From Ensifer sp. USDA 6670 (GTDB taxonomy: Bacteria > Pseudomonadota > Alphaproteobacteria > Rhizobiales > Rhizobiaceae): a stretch of DNA of 64,000 bases. The stretch spans positions 62,001 to 126,000 of the forward strand of contig ATWE01000008.1 of assembly GCA_000421085.1 (NCBI GenBank). The letters are read 5' to 3'. The position numbers were made by a program, and so were the translations under genes. Under the pieces are notes generated by a model. That model saw nothing but the letters and a program-made list of their open reading frames with translations. It did not search any database and was not told the origin of the DNA. Shown piece after piece: positions 55,986-64,000 of the stretch (the stretch's first letter is position 1; every line of letters starts with the position of its first letter).

Positions 55986-56756
55986 ATGGCTGAAGTCAGA
56001 AGCCTGCGCAAAGGGGAGGTGGCGCTGCGCGATCTCTCGAAATCCTTCCAGATCAACGGACGGCCGCTCAGCGTCCTCAGGAACCTCAATCTGGACATCA
56101 GATCCGGGGAATGCCTTGCAATCGTCGGGGCGAGTGGGTCGGGCAAGACGACATTGCTGCGGGTTCTTGCGGGTCTCGAGACGGCCGATGCGGGCCGGGT
56201 GCTGATCGACGGCCGGCCGGTTGCCGGTGTGGGCACGGAGCGCGCGGTCATATTCCAGGAGCCGCGGCTGCTTCCATGGCTGACGGTCCTCGGCAATGTG
56301 GCCTTCGGCCTGAAGGTCCGAGGCGAGGATTCCGGACGCGCCGAGCAGCGCGCACGTCACTACATCTCGCTTGTTGGCCTTGCCGATTTCCAGGACGCCT
56401 ATCCGAAGCAGCTTTCCGGTGGAATGGCGCAGCGGGTCGGGCTTGCGCGAGCGCTGACGGTAAAGCCGGAGATCCTGCTGCTGGACGAGCCGCTGGGCGC
56501 GCTCGATGCTATGACGAAACTGACGATGCAGCAGGAACTCGAGCGCATCTGGCGGGAGGAGAAGGTGACGATGGTTCTGGTCACGCATGATCTCGAGGAG
56601 GCCATCTATCTGGCGGATCGTGTCCTGATACTGCCGAAGCAAAAGGACGGAGCGCCGAGAGCGATCGACATCGACCTGCCCCGGCCGCGCGATCGCAGCG
56701 GCGCCCGCTTCGTGCGCTACAGGCAGGAGCTGCTTCGGGAATTCGGGCTCCACTAA
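55986..56756 (+). CDS. ABC transporter ATP-binding protein, SsuB/TauB-like
   Basis: A 256-residue ATPase: Walker A GASGSGKTT, signature LSGGMAQRVGLARA, Walker B ILLLDEPLGALD, H-loop VTHDLEEA. The order Q-loop FQEPRLLPWLTV matches SsuB/TauB. Start ATG 55986 follows GAGGTGG; a GTG at 55977 is possible. Last gene of the sulfonate-type operon, ending 177 bases before pcaM. Confidence 0.92.
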   Translation: MAEVRSLRKGEVALRDLSKSFQINGRPLSVLRNLNLDIRSGECLAIVGASGSGKTTLLRVLAGLETADAGRVLIDGRPVAGVGTERAVIFQEPRLLPWLTVLGNVAFGLKVRGEDSGRAEQRARHYISLVGLADFQDAYPKQLSGGMAQRVGLARALTVKPEILLLDEPLGALDAMTKLTMQQELERIWREEKVTMVLVTHDLEEAIYLADRVLILPKQKDGAPRAIDIDLPRPRDRSGARFVRYRQELLREFGLH

Positions 56757-56769
56757 CGCACGCGCTTCG

Positions 56770-56812
56770 CCATAATCCCCGGACAAAACAATAACCGGGG
56801 GATTATGGATTT
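56770..56812 (+). terminator. Hairpin after the sulfonate-type operon
   Basis: CCATAATCCCCGG (56770-56782) pairs with CCGGGGGATTATGG (56795-56808, one bulged G) over a 12-base A-rich loop, followed by ATTT. It could terminate the ssu-like operon; the same bases contain the PcaQ-like site of pcaM. Confidence 0.5.
56791..56806 (+). promoter_or_regulatory. PcaQ-like binding site upstream of pcaM
   Basis: ATAACC-GGGG-GATTAT has one perfect PcaQ half-site and a second that matches GGTTAA at four of six bases, with the exact N4 spacer. Another ATAATC lies at 56772. It sits 127 bases before pcaM, which in S. meliloti is PcaQ-controlled (from memory). Confidence 0.65.
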
Positions 56813-56932
56813 CCGCCCATATTTCATTTTTGCATCACCGTTTGGCATGGCAGACTGCCCGCTGTCGATTGCAATTGATGTAAAAGGAAGCGACGCCGGC
56901 CGGGAGCAGCGGACGTCGCGGGGGGAAGAAAT

Positions 56933-58105
56933 ATGAAAAGGATCATTCTGGCCGCGCTCGCGGCTCTGGCAACGAGCGTCGCGGCGCAGGCGGATACGAT
57001 CAAGGTCGGCGTCGTCGGGCCGTTTTCCGGTCCCTTTGCGCTGCAGGGCAAGAACTTCAAGGCGGGTATCGACGCCTATATGGCCGTGAACGGCGCCAAG
57101 GTCGGTGACGACGACATCGAGATCATCTACCGCGACGTGCCGCAGGCGGACCCGGCCCAGTCCAAGGCGCTGGCGCAGGAGCTGGTCGTAAAGGAAGGCG
57201 TGCAATATCTCGCCGGCTTCTATTTCACGCCCGACGCGATGGCCGTCACGCCGCTGCTCGAGCAGGCGAACGTGCCGCTGGTGATCATGAATGCCGCTAC
57301 GTCGGCGATCGTCACCAAGAGCCCGCTCGTGGTACGCACCTCCTTCACGCTTTGGCAGACATCCACGCCGATCGCCAAGGTGGCGAAGGATGCCGGCGTC
57401 TCGAAGATCATCTCGGTGGTCAGCGATTACGGCCCGGGTGTCGATGCGGAGAATGCCTTCAAGGCCGGCTTCGAGGCGGTGGGCGGCGAGATCGTCGAGG
57501 CGATCCGCATGCCGCTCTCGACCAACGATTTCTCGCCGATCATGCAGCGCATCAAGGATTCCGGTGCCGAGGGCGTCTTCGCCTTCCTGCCGTCCGGCCC
57601 GACGACGCTTGGCTTCGTCAAGGCTTTCGACGAAAATGGCCTGAAGGATGGCGGCATCAAGTTCTTCGCGCCCGGCGACCTCACCCAGGAGTCCGACCTG
57701 CCGGCGCTGGGCGACGCCGCGCTCGGCCTGCAGACGACCTTCCACTATGCGGTCTCGCACGACTCGCCGGAGAACAAGGCCTTCGTCGAAGCGGCCGCCA
57801 AGGCGATCGGCAATCCGGCCGAGCTCTCCTTTCCGGCGGTCGGGGCCTATGACGGCATGCATGTCATCTACAAGATGATCGAGGCGACAAGCGGCGAGCA
57901 GGATGCCCAGAAGGCGGTCGACGCCGTGAAGGGGCTCTCCTGGACGAGCCCCCGCGGGCCGGTGTCGATCGACCCCGAATCGCGCCATATCACCCAGAAC
58001 ATCTATCTGCGCGAGGTCGCCAAGGCCGATGACGGCACCTATTACAATAAGGAGATCCAGACCTTCGAGAAACAGGGCGATCCGGGTCTTGCCGCGGTGA
58101 AATGA
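56933..58105 (+). CDS. pcaM: Protocatechuate ABC transporter substrate-binding protein (PcaM)
   Basis: A 390-residue periplasmic protein of the LivK/HAAT class: signal peptide MKRIILAALAALATSVAAQA, then TIKVGVVGPFSGPFALQGKNFKAG and YLAGFYFTPDAMAVTPLLEQ. In S. meliloti the PcaQ-regulated transporter encoded next to pcaQ-pcaDCHGB is PcaMNVWX, whose binding protein is PcaM; the identical gene order here (SBP, two permeases, two ATPases) and the PcaQ-like box support the assignment. RBS GGGGGAAG. Confidence 0.85.
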   Translation: MKRIILAALAALATSVAAQADTIKVGVVGPFSGPFALQGKNFKAGIDAYMAVNGAKVGDDDIEIIYRDVPQADPAQSKALAQELVVKEGVQYLAGFYFTPDAMAVTPLLEQANVPLVIMNAATSAIVTKSPLVVRTSFTLWQTSTPIAKVAKDAGVSKIISVVSDYGPGVDAENAFKAGFEAVGGEIVEAIRMPLSTNDFSPIMQRIKDSGAEGVFAFLPSGPTTLGFVKAFDENGLKDGGIKFFAPGDLTQESDLPALGDAALGLQTTFHYAVSHDSPENKAFVEAAAKAIGNPAELSFPAVGAYDGMHVIYKMIEATSGEQDAQKAVDAVKGLSWTSPRGPVSIDPESRHITQNIYLREVAKADDGTYYNKEIQTFEKQGDPGLAAVK

Positions 58106-58231
58106 TCGGCGGCCATCATCTAGACCGGTTCATCGGAGCCGCTGTATGCGACGGCTGCATCGTTGGTTGGACGGAAGCCTTCCGGAACGAGGATCGAGGA
58201 TGAAGCCTTGCCACAGCGTTAGGATGCGCTC

Positions 58232-59095
58232 ATGCAAACCATCTTCAGCATAGCGGTCGATGCGCTCGCCTATGGCATGGTGCTGTTCGTGATCTCGATC
58301 GGCCTTTCGGTCACGCTCGGCCTCATGCGCGTCGTCAATCTTGCCCACGGCGCCTTTGCGATGATCGGCGGCTATATCGCATCCTATGCGGCGCGTGATC
58401 TCGGCCTCGGCTACGGCGCCGCGGTTCTGATCGCGGTCTTCGGCACGATCGTCATCGCCATCCCGATCGAGCGCCTGCTCTACCGCCGCATCTACGGTCA
58501 GCCGGAGCTCACTCAGGTGCTGATGACGATCGGCATCACCTTCTGCATCATCGGCATCGCCAATTACGTCTTCGGCCCGACTCTCAAGACGATTCCGCTG
58601 CCGCCAAGCCTTGAGGGCTCCGCCGATCTCGGCTTCCGTTCAATCGCCGTGCACCGGATCTTCGCGATCGTCTGCGGCCTCGCCGTTGCCGGAGCCCTCT
58701 GGTTTGCCATCGAGAAGACGGCCTTCGGGGTGAAACTCCGGGCCGCCGTCGACAATGCGGCGATGGCGGCAGCACTCGGAGTGCGCACGGAGGTCGTCTA
58801 TGCCGTGAGTTTCGCCGTCGCCGTGGGGCTTGCCGCGTTCGGCGGCGTCGTCGGCGCGGAACTGCTGCCGGTCGAGCCCTATTATGCGCTCAGATACATG
58901 GTCACCTTCCTGGTGGTCGTTTCCGTCGGCGGTGCGGGGTCGATCCCGGGAGCACTTGCCGCCTGTCTCCTGCTTGGCGGCATCGACACGACCGGGCGCT
59001 ATCTGATGCCGGAATTCGGAGAGTTCTTCTTCTATCTCGCCGTCATCGCCATCGTCTGCGTGTTTCCGCGCGGCCTTGCCGGGAGGATGAAGTAG
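58232..59095 (+). CDS. pcaN: Protocatechuate ABC transporter permease PcaN (LivH-type)
   Basis: A 287-residue LivH-like permease with eight or so membrane segments. VTLGLMRVVNLAHGAFAMIGGY (residues about 25-46) is the LivH signature, and VSVGGAGSIPGALAACLLLGG lies near the C-terminus. It is 126 bases after pcaM, a gap with no obvious signal, and 6 bases before pcaV. It builds the channel with PcaV. Confidence 0.88.
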   Translation: MQTIFSIAVDALAYGMVLFVISIGLSVTLGLMRVVNLAHGAFAMIGGYIASYAARDLGLGYGAAVLIAVFGTIVIAIPIERLLYRRIYGQPELTQVLMTIGITFCIIGIANYVFGPTLKTIPLPPSLEGSADLGFRSIAVHRIFAIVCGLAVAGALWFAIEKTAFGVKLRAAVDNAAMAAALGVRTEVVYAVSFAVAVGLAAFGGVVGAELLPVEPYYALRYMVTFLVVVSVGGAGSIPGALAACLLLGGIDTTGRYLMPEFGEFFFYLAVIAIVCVFPRGLAGRMK

Positions 59096-59101
59096 GTGAC
59101 C

Positions 59102-60103
59102 ATGGCAACGATGAACGAAGCAGCCACGGCACTTGCTGCGGGCAGGCGTGGGCTCGGCCGCGATCTTGCGGGCCTCGCCGTGATCCTCGTGCTGGCCGCC
59201 ATCGGCTATCTCCTCTTTCCGAACAATCTGGCGCTGCTCACCCGCATCACCGCGATCGCGCTGCTGGTACTCTCGCTCGATCTCGTCACCGGCTATTGCG
59301 GCGTCGCAACCCTCGGCCATGCCGCCCTGTTCGGCAGCGGCGCCTATGCCGCCGGTATCGCGGCCGTGCATTTCGGCATCACCGATCCGCTCCTCATGGT
59401 CGCCGCCGGGATTCTCGGCGGTGCGCTGGCGGGGCTCGCCTGCGGGATCGTGATCCTTCGGGCGCACGGTCTCCCGCAGCTGGTGCTGTCGATCGCCCTC
59501 ATCCATCTGTTCCATGAATTCGCCAACAAGGCCTCGTCCTGGACGGGGGGAAGCGACGGACTGGCCGGCATCGCGCCCGATCCGCTCATCGGCCTTTTCG
59601 CCTTCGACCTTTGGGGCCGCACGGCCTATGTCTTCGGCGTCGTGCTGCTCGCAATCGTCTTCGTGCTCCTGCGCCTCGTCGTGCGCTCGCCCTTCGGCAT
59701 GCTCTGCCGCGGCATCAAGGAGGACCCGATCCGCATTCGGGCGATGGGCGCGTCGCCGACGATCGCCCTCCTCAAGATGTATGTGATTTCCGGGGCGGTC
59801 GCCGGCGCCGGCGGGGCGCTCAACGCCGTCTCGACGCAGGTCGTCGCTCTCGACAGCCTCTCCTTCACGCTCTCGGCCGAAAGCCTGGTCATGCTCGTTC
59901 TCGGCGGTACCGGCTCGCTCTTCGGGGCGCTTACCGGCACGATCGTCTTCATGTTCTTCGAAGACCTCGTCTCGGCGGCCAACCCGTTCCATTGGCTGAC
60001 CATGGTCGGGGCCCTGTTGATCGCGGTCGTGCTCTTTACGCCGAAAGGGCTTTACGGCACGGTCGCAGCAATCCTCGCGCGGCGACGGGGGGCGGGCCGA
60101 TGA
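59102..60103 (+). CDS. pcaV: Protocatechuate ABC transporter permease PcaV (LivM-type)
   Basis: A 333-residue LivM-like permease. The signature DLVTGYCGVATLGHAALFGSGAY (residues about 60-82) is clear, and GGTGSLFGALTGTIVFMFFEDL is near the C-terminus. I choose ATG 59102; a GTG at 59096 is an alternative start. It overlaps the pcaW start by 4 bases. Confidence 0.88.
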   Translation: MATMNEAATALAAGRRGLGRDLAGLAVILVLAAIGYLLFPNNLALLTRITAIALLVLSLDLVTGYCGVATLGHAALFGSGAYAAGIAAVHFGITDPLLMVAAGILGGALAGLACGIVILRAHGLPQLVLSIALIHLFHEFANKASSWTGGSDGLAGIAPDPLIGLFAFDLWGRTAYVFGVVLLAIVFVLLRLVVRSPFGMLCRGIKEDPIRIRAMGASPTIALLKMYVISGAVAGAGGALNAVSTQVVALDSLSFTLSAESLVMLVLGGTGSLFGALTGTIVFMFFEDLVSAANPFHWLTMVGALLIAVVLFTPKGLYGTVAAILARRRGAGR

Positions 60104-60864
60104 GCGCCATATTCGAAGTCAGAAATCTCAAGCGCTCCTTCGGCGGTCTCGCCGTCACCAACGATGTCAGCCTTTCCATGGCACCGGGCGACCGCGTCGC
60201 TTTGATCGGCCCGAACGGCGCCGGCAAGACGACCTTCGTCAATCTCGTCACCGGCAATCTGAAGCCGGATGCCGGAGAGGTACGGATCGGCGGCGAAACC
60301 GTCACCAACGTCGATGCTATCGGCCGCGTCCGCCGCGGCCTCGTGCGTTCGTTCCAGGTGACGCGCCTTTTCCAGGACATGACGCCCGCCGAGCATGTGG
60401 CGCTCGCGATCCTGCAGCGCGACGGCCGGGCGGGCCGCCTGTTCGGCAATTTCCTGGCGATGTCCGGGGTGATGGCGGAGGTCGGTAGCCTGCTCGGCAA
60501 GCTTGGCCTGCGCGATCTGGCGCACCGGCCGGTGCGCGAGATCGCCTACGGCCAGCAGCGGTTGCTGGAGATCGCGGTGGCGCTGGCGCTCAAACCGAGG
60601 GTGCTGCTGCTCGATGAGCCGGCAGCCGGCGTGCCGCAGAGCGACACGGGCCGCATCGAGCAGGCGCTCGCCGATCTTCCCGATGACCTCGCCGTGCTGA
60701 TGATCGAGCACGACATGGACCTCGTCTTCCGCTTCGCCAAGCGCGTGATCGTGCTTGCTGCCGGCACGGTCATCTTCGACGGCTCACCAGCCGACGCCAC
60801 TAAAGATCCGCGTGTGCGCGAAGCCTATCTCGGGAGCTATGCCGATGCCGGCAGCGCCGCTTGA
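60100..60864 (+). CDS. pcaW: Protocatechuate ABC transporter ATP-binding protein PcaW (LivG-type)
   Basis: A 254-residue LivG-like ATPase. Walker A GPNGAGKTTF (residues about 36-45), signature IAYGQQRLLEIAVALA (a weak LSGGQ variant, as in many LivG), Walker B VLLLDEPAAGVPQSD, H-loop MIEHDMDLV. Its start overlaps the pcaV stop (ATGA) and its end overlaps pcaX by 20 bases. Confidence 0.88.
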   Translation: MSAIFEVRNLKRSFGGLAVTNDVSLSMAPGDRVALIGPNGAGKTTFVNLVTGNLKPDAGEVRIGGETVTNVDAIGRVRRGLVRSFQVTRLFQDMTPAEHVALAILQRDGRAGRLFGNFLAMSGVMAEVGSLLGKLGLRDLAHRPVREIAYGQQRLLEIAVALALKPRVLLLDEPAAGVPQSDTGRIEQALADLPDDLAVLMIEHDMDLVFRFAKRVIVLAAGTVIFDGSPADATKDPRVREAYLGSYADAGSAA

Positions 60865-61561
60865 GGTCGACAATCTCTCCGCCGGCTATGGGCCGACGCG
60901 GGTGCTGGAAGGGATTTCCTTTTCGGTGCCTGCCGGCGCGCGGCTTGCGGTTCTCGGGCGTAACGGCATGGGCAAGACGACGCTGCTCGCTACGCTCGCC
61001 GGCCAGACGCGCCGTTACAGTGGGCGCATCCGCATCGGCGAGGCCGATGTCACCGCGCTGCCGAGCGCATCACGCGCGCTGAAAGGCCTCGGCTTCGTGC
61101 CGCAGGCGCGCTGCGTCTTCCCGTCGCTGACGGTCGAGGAAAATCTCTTTGTCGGCATCAAGGGTCGGCCGAAGACCGCGCTGAGCGAGGCCTACGAGAT
61201 GTTCCCGCGCCTCTACGAGCGGCGCGGTAACCTCGGCTCCCAGCTTTCCGGCGGCGAGCAGCAGATGTTGTCTACCGCCCGCTCGATCCTCGGCCGGCCC
61301 TCGGTCCTGCTTCTCGACGAGCCGCTCGAAGGACTGGCGCCGGTCATCTGCGAGGAGCTGATGAAGGCTTTCGCCGAGCTTGCGAAGACCGGCGACATGA
61401 CCATCCTGCTCGTGGAACAGCGCATCCAGAGCGCGCTCGATTTCGCCGACCGGGTGATCATCCTGGAACGCGGCAGGCTCGCCTGGAGCGGAACGCCGGA
61501 GGCGCTGGCGAAGGAGCACGCGACGGTCGAACGACTGCTGGGGGTCGGCGGGCTACATTGA
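60845..61561 (+). CDS. pcaX: Protocatechuate ABC transporter ATP-binding protein PcaX (LivF-type)
   Basis: A 238-residue LivF-like ATPase. Walker A GRNGMGKTT, signature LSGGEQQMLSTARSI, Walker B VLLLDEPLEGLAPV, H-loop LVEQRIQSAL. I use ATG 60845, eight bases after GGAG; ATG 60839 is too close to it. It overlaps the pcaW end, closes pcaMNVWX and is followed by two palindromic hairpins. Confidence 0.88.
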   Translation: MPAAPLEVDNLSAGYGPTRVLEGISFSVPAGARLAVLGRNGMGKTTLLATLAGQTRRYSGRIRIGEADVTALPSASRALKGLGFVPQARCVFPSLTVEENLFVGIKGRPKTALSEAYEMFPRLYERRGNLGSQLSGGEQQMLSTARSILGRPSVLLLDEPLEGLAPVICEELMKAFAELAKTGDMTILLVEQRIQSALDFADRVIILERGRLAWSGTPEALAKEHATVERLLGVGGLH

Positions 61562-61586
61562 GCCGTTGGCCCGTGATCTGCCCCTC

Positions 61587-61637
61587 TCCTCGGGTTTAAC
61601 CCGAGGACTAACGCTCTCCCCGCCAGCGGCGAGAGCG
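61587..61637 (+). repeat. Two palindromic hairpins after pcaX
   Basis: TCCTCGGGTT-T-AACCCGAGGA (61587-61607) is a perfect 10-bp palindrome, followed by CGCTCTC...GAGAGCG with inner CGCC/GGCG (61612-61637). It lies in the gap between pcaX and the convergent cyclase gene. It may be a rhizobial intergenic repeat element or a bidirectional transcription stop; T tracts are lacking. Confidence 0.5.
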
Positions 61638-61698
61638 GACTTACTGAGTATGCCGCTTGTCCCTTCGTCCCGCTTGCCGGGAGAGGCGATTTGCTTAC

Positions 61699-63648
61699 TC
61701 ATCCCGAAAGCCGTTCCCGCTCGCGCTCGTAATAGCGCGCGAGAGACGGCAGCGCCACGTTGAGTTCTTCGAACAAACCGTCATCGGCAGCGATCTCGCC
61801 GCTGTATTTCCGGGCGAGGTAGGTGTGGTGGCGTGCGAGCGCCGGTTGCGAAGCGCCGTCGACCAGGGTGAAAACGGGGGAGACCGCGCTGCGTCCCTTG
61901 ACGGTGATGCGGTCGAGCTCGGCAACCGCAAATTTCCGTGCGGCGAGAGTTGCCGTACGCTCGCCGAGGAGCAGCGGCACACCGTAATCCTTGGAGGCAC
62001 CTTCGAGGCGGGAGGCGAGATTGACCGCATCGCCCAGCGCCGAATAATCGAAGCGGCGGGCCGAGCCCATATTGCCGACGACGCATTCGCCCGTATTGAT
62101 GCCGATGCCGATCCTCAGCGCCTTCGGCGGACGTCCCGCCGCTATTGCCTCGGCTTCCAGCTCTGCGTTGAGATCGCCGAGGGCCACGAGCATGTCGCGC
62201 GCCGCCTGAACGGCATGGACGGCATGGTCCGGATCGTCGAGCGGCGCGTTCCAGAAAGCCATCAGGCAGTCGCCGATATATTTGTCGATCGTGCCGCGCC
62301 GGTTGAGCACCGCTTCCGAGAGAGGCGTCAGGAGCCGGTTGATGAGCGTCGTCAGCCCCTCCGGATCGTCCTTCATGTCCTCCGATATGGTGGTGAAGCC
62401 GCGGACGTCGCAGAAGAGCACCGTCAGCGTCCGTCTTTCGCCGCCGAGCTTCAATTGCGAGGGGTCTCTCGCCAGCCGCTCAACGAGCGCGGGCGAGAGA
62501 TATTGCGAGAAGGCACGGGTGATCGCGCGGCGGCGGCGCCTTTCTTCCGCATAATCGAGGCCGGCCTGCCCGACTGCCACGCCGAGAAAAGCAAGTGCCG
62601 GTGCGAGAGGCGAGACGAACACATGGCCGAGGCGCATCAGGCCGTAGCTTGCAAGAACGATCAGAGCAAGGCCGAGGGCGCCGTAACCGAGCGTCTTCCA
62701 GCTTGTCGACCTGAGGACGGCAAGGGCTGCGGCAAGGCTGGCGAGGACGGTCGCGGTGATGGCGACCGCCGCTCCCGCCCGCTTGACGAACAGCCGGTGC
62801 ACGAGATTGTCGTAGATGGTCGCGTGGATCTCGGCGCCGGCGACGAGTCCGCGGGAAAAGACCGTGTCGGAGGTGGCGAAGGCATCGATGCCGCCGCCCG
62901 CGATAGTCGGGGCGTTCTGCAGGCTCAGGCCCACGATGACGACCCGATCGCGGAACGTTTCTTCCGGCAGGAAACTCTCGGGGTCGAGCGCCTGATAGTA
63001 GGAAACGGTCGGGTAGGTGCGCGCCGGGCCGAAGGTCTGCATCAGGGCCCGTCTCGGCGGATGGGCAGGCTCTGCACCGGCGACGGTTGCGAGGGTCACG
63101 GCCAAGCCGTCCGGATAGGCGGGAATCTGCCTGAGCGTGCCGTCGCCGCTGAGGTTGACCGAGGCGATGCCCACCTTGGCGCCCCTCTCCAGAAAGACGG
63201 GAAGAGGCTCCGTCCGGACGAACTGCTCTGCCTGCGGTGTCCGGATCAGCGTCTCGTCGCCGGCAAGCACTACATCGGAACCGAGGACTCCGGCAAGCGC
63301 CTGATCGTTCTCCGGGGCGGCCGCCGGTTCGGCGAAGACCACGTCGAGAGCGATTGCCCTGGCGCCGGCGGCTCTCAGCGCCTCGATCAGCCGGGCGTGC
63401 AGGGCGCGCGGCCAGGGCCACTGGCTGCCGATCTCGGCCATAGACGGTTCGTCGATCGCGACGATAACGGGGCCGTCTTCGGGAAGCGGTGGACGGCCGA
63501 GGATCGAGAGATAGTCATAGGCGCGCAGGTCGGCCAGCGACCAGGAGCCGGTCAGCGAGACGAGCGAGACGAGGGCGGCCACCAAGGCCGTCAGGGCGGC
63601 AAGCTTTGCCCGCCGGGAGCAAAGGCGAAGATGGCGAGAGGCGTTCAT
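61699..63648 (-). CDS. CHASE2-domain adenylate/guanylate cyclase
   Basis: A 649-residue membrane cyclase. An N-terminal membrane segment (about 15-36) leads to a periplasmic CHASE2 domain (about 40-280; VIVAIDEPSMAEIGSQWPWPR, RAIALDVVFAEP), then three membrane segments (about 285-365) and a cytosolic class III cyclase (about 405-575) with both metal aspartates, LTVLFCDVRGFTT and DKYIGDCLMAFWNAP, plus GECVVGNMGS and DYSALGDAVNLASRLEG. Likely a cAMP-making sensor of an extracytoplasmic signal. Its start overlaps the preceding gene's stop by one base. Confidence 0.9.
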   Translation of the reverse strand: MNASRHLRLCSRRAKLAALTALVAALVSLVSLTGSWSLADLRAYDYLSILGRPPLPEDGPVIVAIDEPSMAEIGSQWPWPRALHARLIEALRAAGARAIALDVVFAEPAAAPENDQALAGVLGSDVVLAGDETLIRTPQAEQFVRTEPLPVFLERGAKVGIASVNLSGDGTLRQIPAYPDGLAVTLATVAGAEPAHPPRRALMQTFGPARTYPTVSYYQALDPESFLPEETFRDRVVIVGLSLQNAPTIAGGGIDAFATSDTVFSRGLVAGAEIHATIYDNLVHRLFVKRAGAAVAITATVLASLAAALAVLRSTSWKTLGYGALGLALIVLASYGLMRLGHVFVSPLAPALAFLGVAVGQAGLDYAEERRRRRAITRAFSQYLSPALVERLARDPSQLKLGGERRTLTVLFCDVRGFTTISEDMKDDPEGLTTLINRLLTPLSEAVLNRRGTIDKYIGDCLMAFWNAPLDDPDHAVHAVQAARDMLVALGDLNAELEAEAIAAGRPPKALRIGIGINTGECVVGNMGSARRFDYSALGDAVNLASRLEGASKDYGVPLLLGERTATLAARKFAVAELDRITVKGRSAVSPVFTLVDGASQPALARHHTYLARKYSGEIAADDGLFEELNVALPSLARYYERERERLSG

Positions 63649-64000
63649 CAGAACCGCACTTTGACGGTGCCCTTGACCGTGGGACCCCAGCCGGGCAGCC
63701 CGTCACGGAGCTCGAATTCCTCATCGAGCAAATTGAAGCCGGCGAGTTCCACCTCGAACCGCTTGTCGAAGGGCTCCCATTGGAGCGCCGCGTCGAGTGT
63801 CCAGAAGTCGTCGAGTGTCGTGGTGCCGTCGGTACGCTCGCCGACATAGTTTGCCGCAACCGTCGTTTTGATGTGGGCGGTGCTGACATAGGTGAGCGCT
63901 ACCTGGCCGGAATTTTTCGGCAGCAATGGAAGTTCGCCGCCCGTCGACATATCGTCGCTTTCCGTGCGGGCAACCGTTGCCGAAAGGCCGAGGCCGTGGC
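63648..64000 (-). CDS. Outer-membrane beta-barrel receptor, C-terminal fragment
   Basis: The frame is open to the window edge, so the gene continues beyond it. The visible part alternates polar and hydrophobic residues as in beta strands (GQVALTYVSTAHIKTTVAANYVGERTD, FEVELAGFNLLDEEFELRDG) and ends in KVRF, a terminal phenylalanine as needed by the BAM insertion machinery. It resembles the end of a TonB-dependent receptor. It is translationally coupled to the CHASE2 cyclase (TGATG), so the two are likely functionally connected. Family assignment is moderate because only about 117 residues are visible. Confidence 0.6.
   Translation of the reverse strand, partial: HGLGLSATVARTESDDMSTGGELPLLPKNSGQVALTYVSTAHIKTTVAANYVGERTDGTTTLDDFWTLDAALQWEPFDKRFEVELAGFNLLDEEFELRDGLPGWGPTVKGTVKVRF

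Noticed and set aside
56850-56875. Possible sigma-54 promoter (TTGGCATGGCAGACTGCC) before pcaM
   Set aside because: The GG-GC spacing is also 11 bases, and no enhancer-binding protein is implicated; a LysR-type activator with sigma-70 is expected.

Overview
The window is high-GC, tightly packed alphaproteobacterial DNA. It looks like a large secondary replicon (megaplasmid or chromid) of a Sinorhizobium/Ensifer-type rhizobium. The evidence is the end of a DctA dicarboxylate carrier at the left edge, a RepA/RepB partition pair of the repABC type, a PcaQ-controlled protocatechuate regulon, an anti-Shine-Dalgarno sRNA of the rhizobial alpha-r14 type, and many solute ABC transporters. From memory, the gene order resembles part of S. 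meliloti pSymB; no search was run.

Layout: 1-223 is the end of dctA and its terminator. 256-7870 (minus) holds a LuxR-type response regulator, a transporter-fused hybrid histidine kinase and a SAM/adenylate cyclase/AAA/TPR regulator. 8107-10758 encodes two exported proteins, one with two c-type heme motifs. 10899-12183 is an ArsR/SRPBCC/GFA operon. 12389-18081 is the urea transporter urtABCDE. 18448-22244 carries a small hypothetical gene, a LacI-type regulator and the repAB pair without repC. 22588-27609 is a metallophosphoesterase plus CUT1 ABC transporter operon behind tandem PHO-box-like repeats. 27660-33653 holds a DoxX protein, a soluble FtsK, a cupredoxin, a DUF4142 protein, an ECF sigma factor, the sRNA and an acylphosphatase.

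33654-49265 and 56933-61561 form an almost complete protocatechuate branch of the beta-ketoadipate pathway. PcaMNVWX imports the substrate. PobA and a dehydroshikimate dehydratase/HPPD-like fusion make protocatechuate. PcaHG, PcaB, PcaC and PcaD convert it to beta-ketoadipate, and PcaIJ and PcaF finish the route to succinyl-CoA and acetyl-CoA. PcaQ and PcaR, with recognisable operator sites, control it. Interleaved are a gamma-glutamyltransferase, a sulfite-oxidase-like enzyme, treY, and a sulfonate-type flavin monooxygenase/ABC operon (52085-56756). The right end has a CHASE2 adenylate cyclase and the C-terminus of an outer-membrane beta-barrel protein.

Most interesting signals: the three-hairpin CCTCCTCCC sRNA whose promoter spacer is a perfect palindrome; PHO-box repeats before an unassigned phosphoesterase/ABC operon; an NCS1-transporter/histidine-kinase fusion with an eight-cysteine linker; an orphan repAB pair near a membrane-anchor-less FtsK; and an ArsR-gene operator nearly identical to the PcaQ box.
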